A stretch of 43,253 bases of DNA from an uncultured Tessaracoccus sp. (GTDB lineage: Bacteria > Actinomycetota > Actinomycetes > Propionibacteriales > Propionibacteriaceae): NCBI RefSeq assembly GCF_947286155.1, contig NZ_CAMYPD010000022.1, positions 1 through 43,253 of the forward strand. Reading direction: 5' to 3'. A model generated the notes under the pieces. The model made no database searches. It was not told the DNA's origin and worked only from the letters and a program-made list of their open reading frames with translations. The position numbers were made by a program, and so were the translations under genes. Shown here piece by piece: positions 25,029-32,976 of this stretch. Position 1 is the first letter of the stretch. Each line of letters begins with the position of its first letter.

Positions 25029-27497
25029 ATGAAATCGGCGAAATTGAGCGAGAAGGCGTATGCCCTCTTCATGTTCCTGGCAGTCAGCCTGCTTGCCGGC
25101 GTGCTGCTGAGCGGAGTGGCGGTGCCGTTCGTCGCGATGGCAAGTGGAGCGACGAAGGTCGCCAAGCAGTCGTTGGAGTACCTGCCCGCCGAGTTCGAAA
25201 CCCCACCGCAGTCGCAGCGTTCTCGAATCCTGATGGCGAATGGCGAGGTGCTCTCCACGTTCTTCGAGGAGAACCGCATCTACAAACCGCTCGATGAGAT
25301 CTCGCCCCTGATGCAGCAGGCGCAGATCGCTATTGAAGATCACCGCTTCTACGAGCACGGTGCTGTAGACCCTGAGGGCATGGTTCGAGCGTTCTTCAAG
25401 ACGATTTCAGGCGACACCCAGGGTGCTTCGACGCTCACCCAGCAGTACGTGAAGCTCGTGCGTGTCGAACAGGCGAAGTACAGCAACGACCCGCAAGCGG
25501 CGAAGGAAGCCGTCGAGGTGTCGATCGAGCGCAAGATTCACGAGGCACGCTACGCCTTCGCCGTCGAAGAAAAGCTCACAAAAGACGAGATCCTCGAGCG
25601 ATACCTCAACATCGCTTACTACGGCAACGGCGCCTACGGCGTCGAGGCCGCCGCGCAGCAGTACTTCGGCATCCCTGCGAAGGATCTCAACCTCCCTCAG
25701 AGCGCCTTGCTCGCTGGCCTGGTACAGAACCCCGTCGGACTAAACCCAGTGAGGAACGAGCAGAAGGCCTTGCAGCGTCGCAATGTGGTGCTCCAGCGTC
25801 TCGCCGACGAAGGGTATGTGACACAGGCTGAAGCCGATGAGGCGAAGAAGACGGGCTTCGACCAGAAGAAGGTCACACGCACCCCGAACGGCTGCATCAC
25901 GTCGAAGTACCCGTTCCTATGCGATTACGTGACACACACGCTGCTCAGCGGCCAGGTGGAAGGCCTGGGCGACACTCGAGAAGAGCGACGCAACACGTTG
26001 CGCCGCGGCGGCCTCACGATCCAGACGCTGATCAACCCCGCCGCGCAGGATGCGGCGGAGAAGGCTGTGGCGGACATGATCGCTCCGACCGACCCCATCC
26101 TCGCGAACACCGTGTTGTTGGAGCCGAAGACCGGCCTCATCGTCGCGATGGCGCAGAGCCGCCCGGTGATGGGCGATGACAGGGCTAAGGGCGAGACGTA
26201 TTACAACTACAACGTCACCCAGGCGATGGGCGGCGCGGAAGGCTTCCAGTCGGGTTCGACGATGAAAGTGTTCGCCTCGGCCGCCGCGCTGCAGGGCGGT
26301 ATGTCGATGACGCACACGATCAACGCGCCCGGCACCCTCACCGATCTCGCCGGCACTCGGTGGAAGGGCTGCGATGGCACTTCGATTGTCGACAAAAATT
26401 ACACGCCGAGCAACCTCGGGCGACGCGGCTACGGCAACATCACAATGACCGAGGCGTTGAGGAACTCCGTCAACACCTATTTCCTCCGCCTCACGCAGGC
26501 GATGGGCAACTGCCCCGCTATTGAGATGGCGCAGAAGTCGGGCGTGGTGCGCGCTGATGGCGTCGACATGAAGGAGCAGGAGTCGTACTACCCGTCGTGG
26601 GTGCTCGGCACGAGCTATGTCACTCCCCTGGCGATGGCCGAAGGGTACGCGACGTTCGCGAACCGCGGTGTCCACTGCAAGCCCCGTATCCTCAAGTCGA
26701 TCAAGACCGCGAGTGGTGCCGAGATTCCGGTGCCCGATGGGAACTGCGAGCGCGTGATGGATGAAGGCGTCGCGGATGCGATGAGCAAGATGCTGTCGAA
26801 CGTGATGACCAACGGTACTGGTCGCCCAGCAGCCCTGAGGGATGGCCGGCCGCAGGCTGGCAAAACGGGTACGACGCAGAGCGCCGCGGCAGTTTGGTTT
26901 GCCGGGTACACGCCCGAGATGGCGGGCGTCGGCATGCTCGCGGTCGACAGCGGTTTCCCCAAGGAGCAGCGCCGCAAATCGCTGACCGGCTTCAGGATGC
27001 ATAACGGCCAGTACCTCCGCGGTACGGGTGGTGGCGACGCCGGCCAGATTTGGCGCGCGGCCATGACTGCCGCGCTCAAAGACAAACCGAAGACGAAGTT
27101 CGTCGAACCGGGCGAGAAGGTGAAGGAAGGCAAGAAGGTACCCGTGCCGGACGTCTCAGGTATGGGCTACGACGAGGCGAAGAGGACGATTGAAGCCGCC
27201 GGGTTCAGTACGCAGCGGTTGAGCGTCTACTCGTCGCACCGTTCGGGCACCTTCCTTGGCGCTTCCCCGTCGAAGGAAGCCCCCGTCTACTCGACGATTT
27301 CCTTGCGCATCTCCGCAGGCCCCCGCCCGGCGCCGAAACCTAAGCCCAAGCCGGAGCCGAAACCTAAGCCCAAGCCAGAGCCGAAACCTCAGCCGACCCA
27401 ACCCGACAAGCCCGACACGCAGCCGGCTCCGCCTCCCAACGACAATCAGCAGCAGCCGGCGCCTGTGCCACCGGCTCCGAGTGAAGGTGGCGGATAG
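25029..27497 (+). CDS. Class A penicillin-binding protein (PonA2-like) with PASTA domain
   Basis: This 822-residue bifunctional peptidoglycan synthase has a transmembrane anchor at residues 11-39, then a glycosyltransferase (GT51) domain with E103 in EDHRFYEHG and QGASTLTQQY (131-140). The transpeptidase domain has S410-T-M-K413, SVN (480-482) and KTGTT (612-616). One PASTA domain (about 705-765, VPDVSGMGYDEAKRTIEAAG) and a Pro/Lys/Gln-rich tail follow. ATG 25029 is preferred because a TAGACT box ends 7 nt upstream and the membrane anchor follows directly. It is divergent from whiB, as in Mycobacterium, and the next gene shares its last base (TAGTG). Confidence 0.95.
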   Translation: MKSAKLSEKAYALFMFLAVSLLAGVLLSGVAVPFVAMASGATKVAKQSLEYLPAEFETPPQSQRSRILMANGEVLSTFFEENRIYKPLDEISPLMQQAQIAIEDHRFYEHGAVDPEGMVRAFFKTISGDTQGASTLTQQYVKLVRVEQAKYSNDPQAAKEAVEVSIERKIHEARYAFAVEEKLTKDEILERYLNIAYYGNGAYGVEAAAQQYFGIPAKDLNLPQSALLAGLVQNPVGLNPVRNEQKALQRRNVVLQRLADEGYVTQAEADEAKKTGFDQKKVTRTPNGCITSKYPFLCDYVTHTLLSGQVEGLGDTREERRNTLRRGGLTIQTLINPAAQDAAEKAVADMIAPTDPILANTVLLEPKTGLIVAMAQSRPVMGDDRAKGETYYNYNVTQAMGGAEGFQSGSTMKVFASAAALQGGMSMTHTINAPGTLTDLAGTRWKGCDGTSIVDKNYTPSNLGRRGYGNITMTEALRNSVNTYFLRLTQAMGNCPAIEMAQKSGVVRADGVDMKEQESYYPSWVLGTSYVTPLAMAEGYATFANRGVHCKPRILKSIKTASGAEIPVPDGNCERVMDEGVADAMSKMLSNVMTNGTGRPAALRDGRPQAGKTGTTQSAAAVWFAGYTPEMAGVGMLAVDSGFPKEQRRKSLTGFRMHNGQYLRGTGGGDAGQIWRAAMTAALKDKPKTKFVEPGEKVKEGKKVPVPDVSGMGYDEAKRTIEAAGFSTQRLSVYSSHRSGTFLGASPSKEAPVYSTISLRISAGPRPAPKPKPKPEPKPKPKPEPKPQPTQPDKPDTQPAPPPNDNQQQPAPVPPAPSEGGG
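27333..27392 (+). repeat. 24-bp tandem repeat in the PBP tail
   Basis: Two nearly identical 24-bp units (27333-27356 and 27357-27380, one difference) and a partial third encode the PKPKPEPK-type tail. In-frame units of this kind can expand or contract by slippage, changing only tail length. Confidence 0.85.
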
Positions 27498-28402
27498 TGC
27501 ACGCTGCAGTGAAATGCGCCGGCGCCCTGGTCGGTGCCGGCGCCACTGCGTTCGGTTGGGCTCTCGCAGAAGCGCACTTGTTCACGCTGCGACGGGCCAG
27601 CCTGCCTGTGTTGCCGCCGGGCAGCGAGAACATCAAGGTGCTGCACATCTCCGATCTACACTTGCTGCCCCGCCAGCGCGACAAGTTGCGCTTCGTTCGC
27701 GGATTGGCGTCGCTCAACCCCGACCTCGTCATCGACACTGGCGACAACATCAGCAGCGCATCAGCCATCGGCCCCTTGCGCGAAGCCCTCGACGGGCTGC
27801 GCGGTGTGCCCGGCGTGTTCGTATTCGGGTCCAACGACTACCAGGCGCCCCGTTTCAAGAATCCCCTCCGCTATGTCACCACCGGAAGATCTACAGCCAC
27901 CCCCGACGACGTCGTGCCCTCGCTGCCCACCGGTGAACTGCGCGAAGCTCTGGAGTCACTCGGTTGGGTGGATCTCACGCATCGCCGCCATACCCTGCAG
28001 CTGCGCGGGTTGACCGTCGAGTTTCGTGGCACCGACGACGCCCACCATGACCGCGATGACTACACCGCTGTGGCCGGTACGCCTGCACCCGACGTCGACC
28101 TCGCCATTGGTGTCACGCACGCCCCCTACCTACGGTTGCTCGATGCTATGACGTCCGACGGCGTCGCTGCCATTTTCGCCGGCCACACGCATGGCGGGCA
28201 GGTGTGCGTGCCTGGCTACGGAGCGCTCACCACGAATTGCGACCTCGAGCCTGGCCGCGTGCGCGGCGCGAGCACGCACACCGTCGACGGACAGACGGCC
28301 CACCTGCACGTCTCCGCAGGGCTTGGCACCTCACCTTTTGCGCCGATCCGCTTCGCCTGTCGCCCGGAGGCAAGCCTCGTGACGTTGGCACCGCGGGGTT
28401 GA
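27497..28402 (+). CDS. Metallophosphoesterase
   Basis: This 301-residue calcineurin-like phosphoesterase has metal ligands in ISDLHLL (D53, H55), DTGDN (D83), FGSNDY (N113; Ser instead of the usual Asn of GNHD is normal for this branch), GVTHAP, and the final GHTHGGQ. An N-terminal hydrophobic segment (AGALVGAGATAFGWAL) could anchor it in the membrane, as in YkuE/Rv3683-like proteins. The GTG start shares one base with the PBP stop, so it is probably co-translated with the PBP. The substrate is unknown; related proteins act on UDP-sugars or lipids. Confidence 0.9.
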   Translation: MHAAVKCAGALVGAGATAFGWALAEAHLFTLRRASLPVLPPGSENIKVLHISDLHLLPRQRDKLRFVRGLASLNPDLVIDTGDNISSASAIGPLREALDGLRGVPGVFVFGSNDYQAPRFKNPLRYVTTGRSTATPDDVVPSLPTGELREALESLGWVDLTHRRHTLQLRGLTVEFRGTDDAHHDRDDYTAVAGTPAPDVDLAIGVTHAPYLRLLDAMTSDGVAAIFAGHTHGGQVCVPGYGALTTNCDLEPGRVRGASTHTVDGQTAHLHVSAGLGTSPFAPIRFACRPEASLVTLAPRG

Positions 28403-28461
28403 CCGGCATTTGGCACCACCGCCGGCAACTGCGCTATGCTGATCGTCGGCTCATTTGCCGC

Positions 28462-28538
28462 CGGGGTGTGGCGCAGTTTGGTAGCGCGCGTCGTTCGGGA
28501 CGACGAGGCCGCAGGTTCAAATCCTGTCACCCCGACCA
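28462..28538 (+). tRNA. tRNA-Pro (anticodon CGG)
   Basis: Acceptor CGGGGTG pairs with CACCCCG. The D-arm is GGCGCAGTTTGGTAGCGC, the anticodon arm CGTCG-TTCGGGA-CGACG has anticodon CGG, and the T-arm is GCAGGTTCAAATCCTGTC. The discriminator is A and CCA is encoded (28536-28538). A variable loop of normal length is present. Confidence 0.97.
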
Positions 28539-28567
28539 ATCGAAGTTCTATGAATCAAACCCACAGC

Positions 28568-28659
28568 GCCGTTGGTGGAGTAGCCGCTCAGCGCCGTTGG
28601 TTGAGTAGTTCGCTCCGAGCCGGTGGTTGAGTAGCCCGCGAAGCGGGCGTATCGAAACC
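28568..28659. repeat. Cluster of REP-like palindromes
   Basis: Successive GTTGGTGGAGTAG and GTTGGTTGAGTAG fragments lead to a complete unit at 28620-28659: CCGGTGGTTGAGTAG, hairpin CCCGC-gaa-GCGGG (28635-28647), then CGTATCGAAACC. The complete unit is the inverse of the one at 209-248. Confidence 0.8.
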
Positions 28660-28670
28660 GCGTCTGCTAG

Positions 28671-28710
28671 GTGGCAGATTGTGGTCCGTGTTTGGGCGCA
28701 AATCTGCCAC
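28671..28710. repeat. Hairpin repeat module, copy 2
   Basis: Perfect 10-bp arms GTGGCAGATT (28671-28680) and AATCTGCCAC (28701-28710) enclose a 20-nt loop containing TGGTCCGTGTTTGGGCGC. The loop and inner arms match the module at 152-203 in opposite orientation, and again a REP unit lies alongside on the same side. The shared sequence outlasts any coding frame. Confidence 0.8.
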
Positions 28711-28729
28711 TGAAGGTCTTCCTGGATGA

Positions 28730-28853
28730 TTTCGACTCGCGGGCTGCGCCCGCGGCTCAATCGTCTGTGGGTGGGGGCGAGCGAGGTGGTCGAGTAGCGG
28801 GTGCCCGCCCGTCCCGGTGGTTGAGTAGCCCGCGAAGCGGACGTATCGAAACC
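28730..28853. repeat. REP-like palindromes, variant plus standard unit
   Basis: A variant unit with TTTCGACT followed by a perfect 7-bp hairpin (CGCGGGC-tgc-GCCCGCG, 28738-28754) and GCTCAATCG is followed by partial GGTGGTCGAGTAG. A standard unit then lies at 28814-28853 (one mismatch in its hairpin). Between tRNA-Pro and the next gene (28539-28895) I see no coding sequence. Confidence 0.7.
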
Positions 28854-28895
28854 CCACAGGCAACCTATTATCCCGGGCGCGCTACGCTCAGCGCC

Positions 28896-29768
28896 ATGGA
28901 CGTGCTCGTGTTACTCACCCCTCAACATCCCGAAGGCGTACTCGTCGATGCCGACGCACCGCACTTCTCCCCTCGCGCGCAAGGCATCGCCCGCGGCGAT
29001 GGCATCTTCGAGACCATGCTGTTCGATGGCGATCGTGTGAAGAAGATGGGCGAGCATCTGTGGAGGCTGCGCCGCTCCGGCACTATCACCGACATCGACG
29101 TACCTGCCGACGAGCACTGGCGCACCGCAGTCGACACCGCGCTGAGCGCCTGGCGCTACGAACCCCTCGAGGGCATGATCCCCCATGAGGCGATGGTCAA
29201 GCTCTTCGTCATGCGAGGCTATGCACCCGAAAACCCCGACGGCTACGCATGGGTGGTGGTCACCCCACTCCCGGCAGCGCTTCGGCCCGAACATCCCATC
29301 CGCGTCGCGCTGCTCAGCCGCGGCTTCTCGTCCACGACGGCCCATGCGTCGCCGTGGCTACTGCTCGGCGCCAAGACCCTCAGCTACGCCACCAATATGG
29401 CGGCGTTGCGCGAGGCCCGGCGTCGCGGAGCTGACGACGTGATCTTCACCACCACCGACGACTTCGTTCTCGAAGCGCCAACCGCCAGCGTATTCATCAA
29501 GCGGGGCCGAACGCTCATCACTCCTCCGACCGACGTCGGTATCTTGCCCGGCACCACACAGCGCGTCCTCTTCCGCGCTGCACAGCAGCACGGATGGGAT
29601 GCCACCGTCGAGCGCCTCACACCGAGCGACCTCCTCGCCGCCGATGGCGTGTGGTTGAGCTCCAGCGGAAGGCTGCTCTCGCAGGTGGGTTGGATCGACG
29701 GTCAAGCAATCTCGCTCGACGATGCTGCACATCGAGAGCTCAGCCAGATCTTGCGGGATACCGAATAA
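28896..29768 (+). CDS. pabC: Aminotransferase class IV, 4-amino-4-deoxychorismate lyase-like
   Basis: This 290-residue PLP enzyme is of fold type IV. The early motif GIARGDGIFETMLFD is present, the PLP-binding lysine is K160 in LLLGAKTLSYATNMAA, and the cofactor-binding VLEAPTASVFI and GILPGTTQRVL motifs follow. The expected reaction is release of p-aminobenzoate and pyruvate from aminodeoxychorismate in folate synthesis, but class IV aminotransferases for D-alanine or branched-chain amino acids are close relatives, so the exact role is inferred. A TACGCT box (28883-28888) ends 7 nt before the ATG; no ribosome binding site is seen. Confidence 0.85.
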   Translation: MDVLVLLTPQHPEGVLVDADAPHFSPRAQGIARGDGIFETMLFDGDRVKKMGEHLWRLRRSGTITDIDVPADEHWRTAVDTALSAWRYEPLEGMIPHEAMVKLFVMRGYAPENPDGYAWVVVTPLPAALRPEHPIRVALLSRGFSSTTAHASPWLLLGAKTLSYATNMAALREARRRGADDVIFTTTDDFVLEAPTASVFIKRGRTLITPPTDVGILPGTTQRVLFRAAQQHGWDATVERLTPSDLLAADGVWLSSSGRLLSQVGWIDGQAISLDDAAHRELSQILRDTE

Positions 29769-29777
29769 TCGCGACGG

Positions 29778-30350
29778 CTACCAGAAACGCACGCTGCCGT
29801 CGTTGTCTTCGCAACGCAAGCCTTCCCCATTCAGGTAGGGAACTTGCGCGGGGACGACGGCGTCGGCGAGCTCCTGGCAAGCAGGCGTATCAGGAGCGGT
29901 GAGCACAGCCGGAACCCACCCGTCGCCTTCCTGCGCAACGATCCCAGTGCTCTCCTCCGGACCACAACCGATGATGCTCACGACGGCGAAGCCAGCCGGG
30001 TGATACCCCACCACGGAGGTTTCCACGGGGCAGTCGTCGGCGCCTTCCTCGCCCTCATTCGCGGTGACGACGTCGAGCACCGTCTCTTTCAGATACGTCC
30101 TCAAACTCGCGGGCACATCGACGGCGTCGATCTCCTCGTCGGTGAGCATCGACGTCGCGTCGAGAGTACGCCAGCTTCCCTCCACGGACGGCGTCTCGAC
30201 TGGCGTTGCGTCGGGAGTGGATGGCGCAGACGAAGCCGCGGAGGGGGCGCCGGATGAGGGGGAAGCGTCAGGGGTGGGCGGTGACGACGGCTCCCCACCA
30301 GCACAGCCCACCAGCAGCAAGGCGGCTCCTACCAATGCGCTGCGACGCAT
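29778..30350 (-). CDS. Lipoprotein, homologue of its upstream neighbour
   Basis: This 190-residue protein has a lipoprotein signal (RRSALVGAALLLVGC), a Ser/Pro/Ala linker to about residue 55, and a small cysteine-containing domain. Its C-terminal domain aligns with that of the neighbouring lipoprotein: WRTLDA with WSVLDT, YLKETV with YLKSRL, ADDCPVE with GEPCELE, TPACQELADAVVPAQVP with VPACSEFEKAGVPKGVP, and GEGLRCED with PDGLACST. I do not recognise the family. ATG 30350 shares one base with the upstream stop (TGATG). It is third in a deoA-lipoprotein-lipoprotein unit. Confidence 0.82.
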   Translation of the reverse strand: MRRSALVGAALLLVGCAGGEPSSPPTPDASPSSGAPSAASSAPSTPDATPVETPSVEGSWRTLDATSMLTDEEIDAVDVPASLRTYLKETVLDVVTANEGEEGADDCPVETSVVGYHPAGFAVVSIIGCGPEESTGIVAQEGDGWVPAVLTAPDTPACQELADAVVPAQVPYLNGEGLRCEDNDGSVRFW

Positions 30351-30970
30351 CAATAGCGCTCCGTACCCGAGCCCGTCGAGCAGGCCAGCCCGTCGGGGAA
30401 CAGCTTCGACGTGGGCACGCCCTTGGGCACCCCGGCCTTCTCGAACTCGGAACACGCGGGCACTGCAGTGAACTCGACAAGCTCTTCGATATCACCGTCG
30501 TTCGGGCCATAGACGAACAGCGCGGCACCGTCGCAAATGCCCGTCTCGTCGGCCACCAGGTAGCCGTCGGAGTGGGCGGCGAACAGTGTCATTTCAAGCT
30601 CACACGGCTCTCCCAGCCTGCTCTTGAGATAGTGGGCGATCTCAGCACTCACGGGCAGCGCGTCGACCTCGCTAGCGCTGGACAGCTTCGTGTCGAGCAC
30701 ACTCCACCCAGATTTCGGAGCCGGCGCGCTACTCGTCGTGGATTCGCTCGGAGACGGCTCCGCAGGGGATTCACTCGGCGCCGACGTCTCCTCCGCGGGC
30801 GTCGCCTCGGACGGCTCCGGCTCCGGCGTTGGTTCCTCGGCGGGCTCTTCCGACTCGCTCGCCGACGGCGCCGCCGGAGGAGGCGTTTGCTCGGCGTTGC
30901 TGCCTGGACCAGGAGCACAAGCCGTCAGCGCGCACACCAAGGCGACGGCTACCCCGATTCGTACCCTCAT
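30350..30970 (-). CDS. Lipoprotein downstream of deoA
   Basis: This 206-residue protein has a signal peptide ending in lipobox LTAC (RVRIGVAVALVCALTACAPG), then a Glu/Pro/Ser-rich linker to about residue 85 that should span part of the cell wall, then a ~120-residue domain with four cysteines (GEPCELE, TGICDGA, VPACSEF, GLACST) that could form two disulfides. It is homologous to the next gene. Its ATG overlaps the deoA stop as ATGA, so it should be co-translated with the phosphorylase. Function unknown. Confidence 0.82.
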   Translation of the reverse strand: MRVRIGVAVALVCALTACAPGPGSNAEQTPPPAAPSASESEEPAEEPTPEPEPSEATPAEETSAPSESPAEPSPSESTTSSAPAPKSGWSVLDTKLSSASEVDALPVSAEIAHYLKSRLGEPCELEMTLFAAHSDGYLVADETGICDGAALFVYGPNDGDIEELVEFTAVPACSEFEKAGVPKGVPTSKLFPDGLACSTGSGTERY

Positions 30971-32259
30971 GCCGCGTCCTTCCCTGCGATTCTGCCGAGC
31001 ACGATACCTGGCACCTCTGGCGCCTCCGCGGCATACCCGACGGCACCCTCCAGCGCCGCGAGTGCGCGCTCGAAGCGTTCGGGGGTATCGGTGTGCAGCG
31101 TCATCAGCGGCTGACCGGCCTCGACGTGGTCGCCGGGTTTGGCATGGAGCTCAACACCGGCCACGGCCTGCACTGGATCGTCCTTACGTGCGCGGCCGGC
31201 ACCCAACCGCCACGCAGCGATGCCGACGTCCCACGCATCCATCTTGGTGACGTATCCCGACTCAGCTGCGTGCACCACCTCTTGGTGCTTCGCCACGGGG
31301 AGCGGCGCGTCGGGATCGCCATCTTGGGCGGCGATCATGCGTCGCCACACATCCATGGCGCGGCCATCACTCAGCGCAGCCTCGACGTCGACGTCGGACT
31401 TCCCGTGCGCAGCGAGCATCTCTCGAGCGAGGGTGCAGGTGAGTTCAACGACGTCGGCGGGGCCCCCTCCTGCGAGGACTTCGACGGCCTCGCGCACCTC
31501 GAGCGCATTACCGGCGGTGAGGCCGAGCGGGGTGTTCATGTTGGTGAGCAGTGCGACGGTGTGGACGCCGGCGTCGGTGCCGAGATCAACCATGGTGCGC
31601 GCGAGCTCGCGGGCCTCGTCGAGTGTGCGCATGAAGGCTCCGGAACCCACCTTGACGTCGAGCACGAGCGCGCTGGTGCCCTCGGCGATCTTCTTGCTCA
31701 TGATGGAGCTGGCGATGAGTGGGATGGTGTCGACGGTGCCGGTGATGTCGCGGAGTGCGTAGAGCTTCTTGTCGGCGGGCGCCAACCCTGAGCCCGCTGC
31801 GCAAATCACGGCGCCGATGTCGTCGAGTTGCCGGAGCATCTCGTCGTTGCTGAGCGCGGCACGCCAGCCCGGGATGGCTTCGAGTTTGTCGAGGGTGCCG
31901 CCGGTGTGCCCGAGCCCACGGCCTGACAGCTGCGGCACCGCGACGTCGAAGACCGCGACGAGCGGAGCGAGCGGCAGCGTGATTTTGTCTCCGACACCGC
32001 CCGTGGAGTGCTTGTCAGATGTGGGTTTGGTGAGCGACGAGAAGCTCATTCGCTCGCCGGATGCGATCATGGCCTGCGTCCAGCGGGCAATTTCTTCCCG
32101 CGTCATGCCGCGCAGGAAAATGGCCATGGCAAGTGCGGCCATCTGCTCGTCGCCGACCGCGCCGCGCGTGTACGCGTCGATCACCCAATCAATTTCCTCG
32201 GGGCCGAGCGCTCCACCGTCGCGCTTGGTTCGGATGAGATCCACCACGTCAAACTGCAT
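30967..32259 (-). CDS. deoA: Thymidine/pyrimidine-nucleoside phosphorylase
   Basis: This 430-residue enzyme splits thymidine (or uridine) with phosphate into base and deoxyribose-1-phosphate. The family signature appears as KHSTGGVGDKITLPLAPLVA (83-102), with the phosphate site in the glycine-rich part. SGRGLGHTGGTLDKLEAIPG and KKIAEGTSALVLDVKVGSGAF follow, with a C-terminal alpha/beta domain (GVELHAKPGDHVEAGQPL). A TAAGGT box (32266-32271 complement) ends 6 nt before the ATG, suggesting leaderless expression. Two lipoprotein genes overlap its 3' end, which hints that nucleoside salvage and the lipoproteins are linked, but this is inference. Confidence 0.94.
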   Translation of the reverse strand: MQFDVVDLIRTKRDGGALGPEEIDWVIDAYTRGAVGDEQMAALAMAIFLRGMTREEIARWTQAMIASGERMSFSSLTKPTSDKHSTGGVGDKITLPLAPLVAVFDVAVPQLSGRGLGHTGGTLDKLEAIPGWRAALSNDEMLRQLDDIGAVICAAGSGLAPADKKLYALRDITGTVDTIPLIASSIMSKKIAEGTSALVLDVKVGSGAFMRTLDEARELARTMVDLGTDAGVHTVALLTNMNTPLGLTAGNALEVREAVEVLAGGGPADVVELTCTLAREMLAAHGKSDVDVEAALSDGRAMDVWRRMIAAQDGDPDAPLPVAKHQEVVHAAESGYVTKMDAWDVGIAAWRLGAGRARKDDPVQAVAGVELHAKPGDHVEAGQPLMTLHTDTPERFERALAALEGAVGYAAEAPEVPGIVLGRIAGKDAA

Positions 32260-32306
32260 GTCCCAACCTTATCTGTGGCCACTGACAATTCTGCGCCGCC
32301 GTGGCG

Positions 32307-32705
32307 TCAGACCATCCAATTCTCGACGTTGAGCCCCGGCACTCGGCGAAAGTCGCGCTCGTTCGCGGTGACGACGGTCTGCCCATGTGCGAGGGCCTCT
32401 GCCGCAATCCAGGTGTCGTTCACCCCGATTGGCGTACCTGCGCGGCGGAGCTGGGCGCGCACGACGCCACACTGACGCGCCACGGTATCCCCGAAGGCAT
32501 TGCGGGGAAAGGAGTGATACACCCACTCCAGCATCTCCGCTTGGTCAGCGGACTGCGACAGCTGCCGCCCCGTCTCCAGCTCCCCCTGGACGATGGGAGA
32601 TAGCCTGATCGTCTGAGGTGAGCAGCGCTGCATCCGTTGTACGACTGATTCGTTCCCTCGCAGGAGTTCAATCCAGATACTCGTATCGAGCAGGTACGTC
32701 ACCAT
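32307..32705 (-). CDS. vapC: VapC-like PIN-domain toxin
   Basis: This 132-residue PIN-domain RNase has the acidic quartet visible as D7 (YLLDTSIWIELL), E42 (SPIVQGELETG), D97 (GVNDTWIAAEAL) and D118 (TANERDF). VapC toxins cleave tRNA or rRNA, and the target here is unknown. It overlaps the vapB antitoxin gene by 7 nt, which fits coupled translation and an intact, functional module. All catalytic residues are present. Confidence 0.93.
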   Translation of the reverse strand: MVTYLLDTSIWIELLRGNESVVQRMQRCSPQTIRLSPIVQGELETGRQLSQSADQAEMLEWVYHSFPRNAFGDTVARQCGVVRAQLRRAGTPIGVNDTWIAAEALAHGQTVVTANERDFRRVPGLNVENWMV

Positions 32706-32941
32706 TGCGGCACCGGCTCCTCATCGATCTCGTCCTCGAAGTCCGGAAAGTTCTCGAAGGCTCCTGGGTGCCGCGGCAGACCGTCGAGGAATTCCTGCAT
32801 GGTGAGGGGTTTGGGGCGCAAGATGAGCGCGTCGCCGTCGACTTCGATGGTGACCTTGTCCGTTGAGAACGCCAGGTCCTTCGGGATGCGCACGGCCTGC
32901 GAGTTGCCGGACTTGAAGACGGTGGTCGTGCGGGGCGTCAT
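32699..32941 (-). CDS. vapB: VapB-like AbrB-type antitoxin
   Basis: This 80-residue protein has a SpoVT/AbrB DNA-binding fold at the N-terminus (TTVFKSGNSQAVRIPKDLAF) and an acidic C-terminal tail (FENFPDFEDEIDEEPVPQW) that would wrap the toxin. It is expected to neutralise VapC and repress its own promoter. A GAGGAGG ribosome binding site precedes the ATG, and the paired palindromes at 32956-32976 lie directly upstream. Confidence 0.93.
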   Translation of the reverse strand: MTPRTTTVFKSGNSQAVRIPKDLAFSTDKVTIEVDGDALILRPKPLTMQEFLDGLPRHPGAFENFPDFEDEIDEEPVPQW

Positions 32942-32955
32942 CGTTCCTCCTCGAT

Positions 32956-32976
32956 GTATATACAGGAAGTATATAC
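32956..32976 (-). promoter_or_regulatory. vapBC operator: paired GTATATAC palindromes
   Basis: Two identical 8-bp palindromes, GTATATAC at 32956-32963 and 32969-32976, are separated by 5 bp. A TAGTAT -10-like box (32978-32973, minus strand) overlaps the upstream one, so bound VapB or VapBC would block the promoter. The operator begins exactly where the amidase stop codon ends, leaving no room for a terminator, so read-through from the amidase gene is possible. Confidence 0.8.

Noticed and set aside
25917..27002. 361-codon minus-strand ORF
   Set aside because: It lies inside the PBP transpeptidase domain on the other strand and has arginine/histidine-rich shadow composition.
28216..28539. Minus-strand ORF starting MVGVTGFEPAASSSRT
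   Set aside because: It reads the antisense of tRNA-Pro; this VGVTGFEPA peptide is a well-known artefact of translating tRNA genes backwards.
28568..28853. CRISPR array
   Set aside because: The repeats are palindromic REP units of varying spacing without regular unique spacers, and there are no cas genes.
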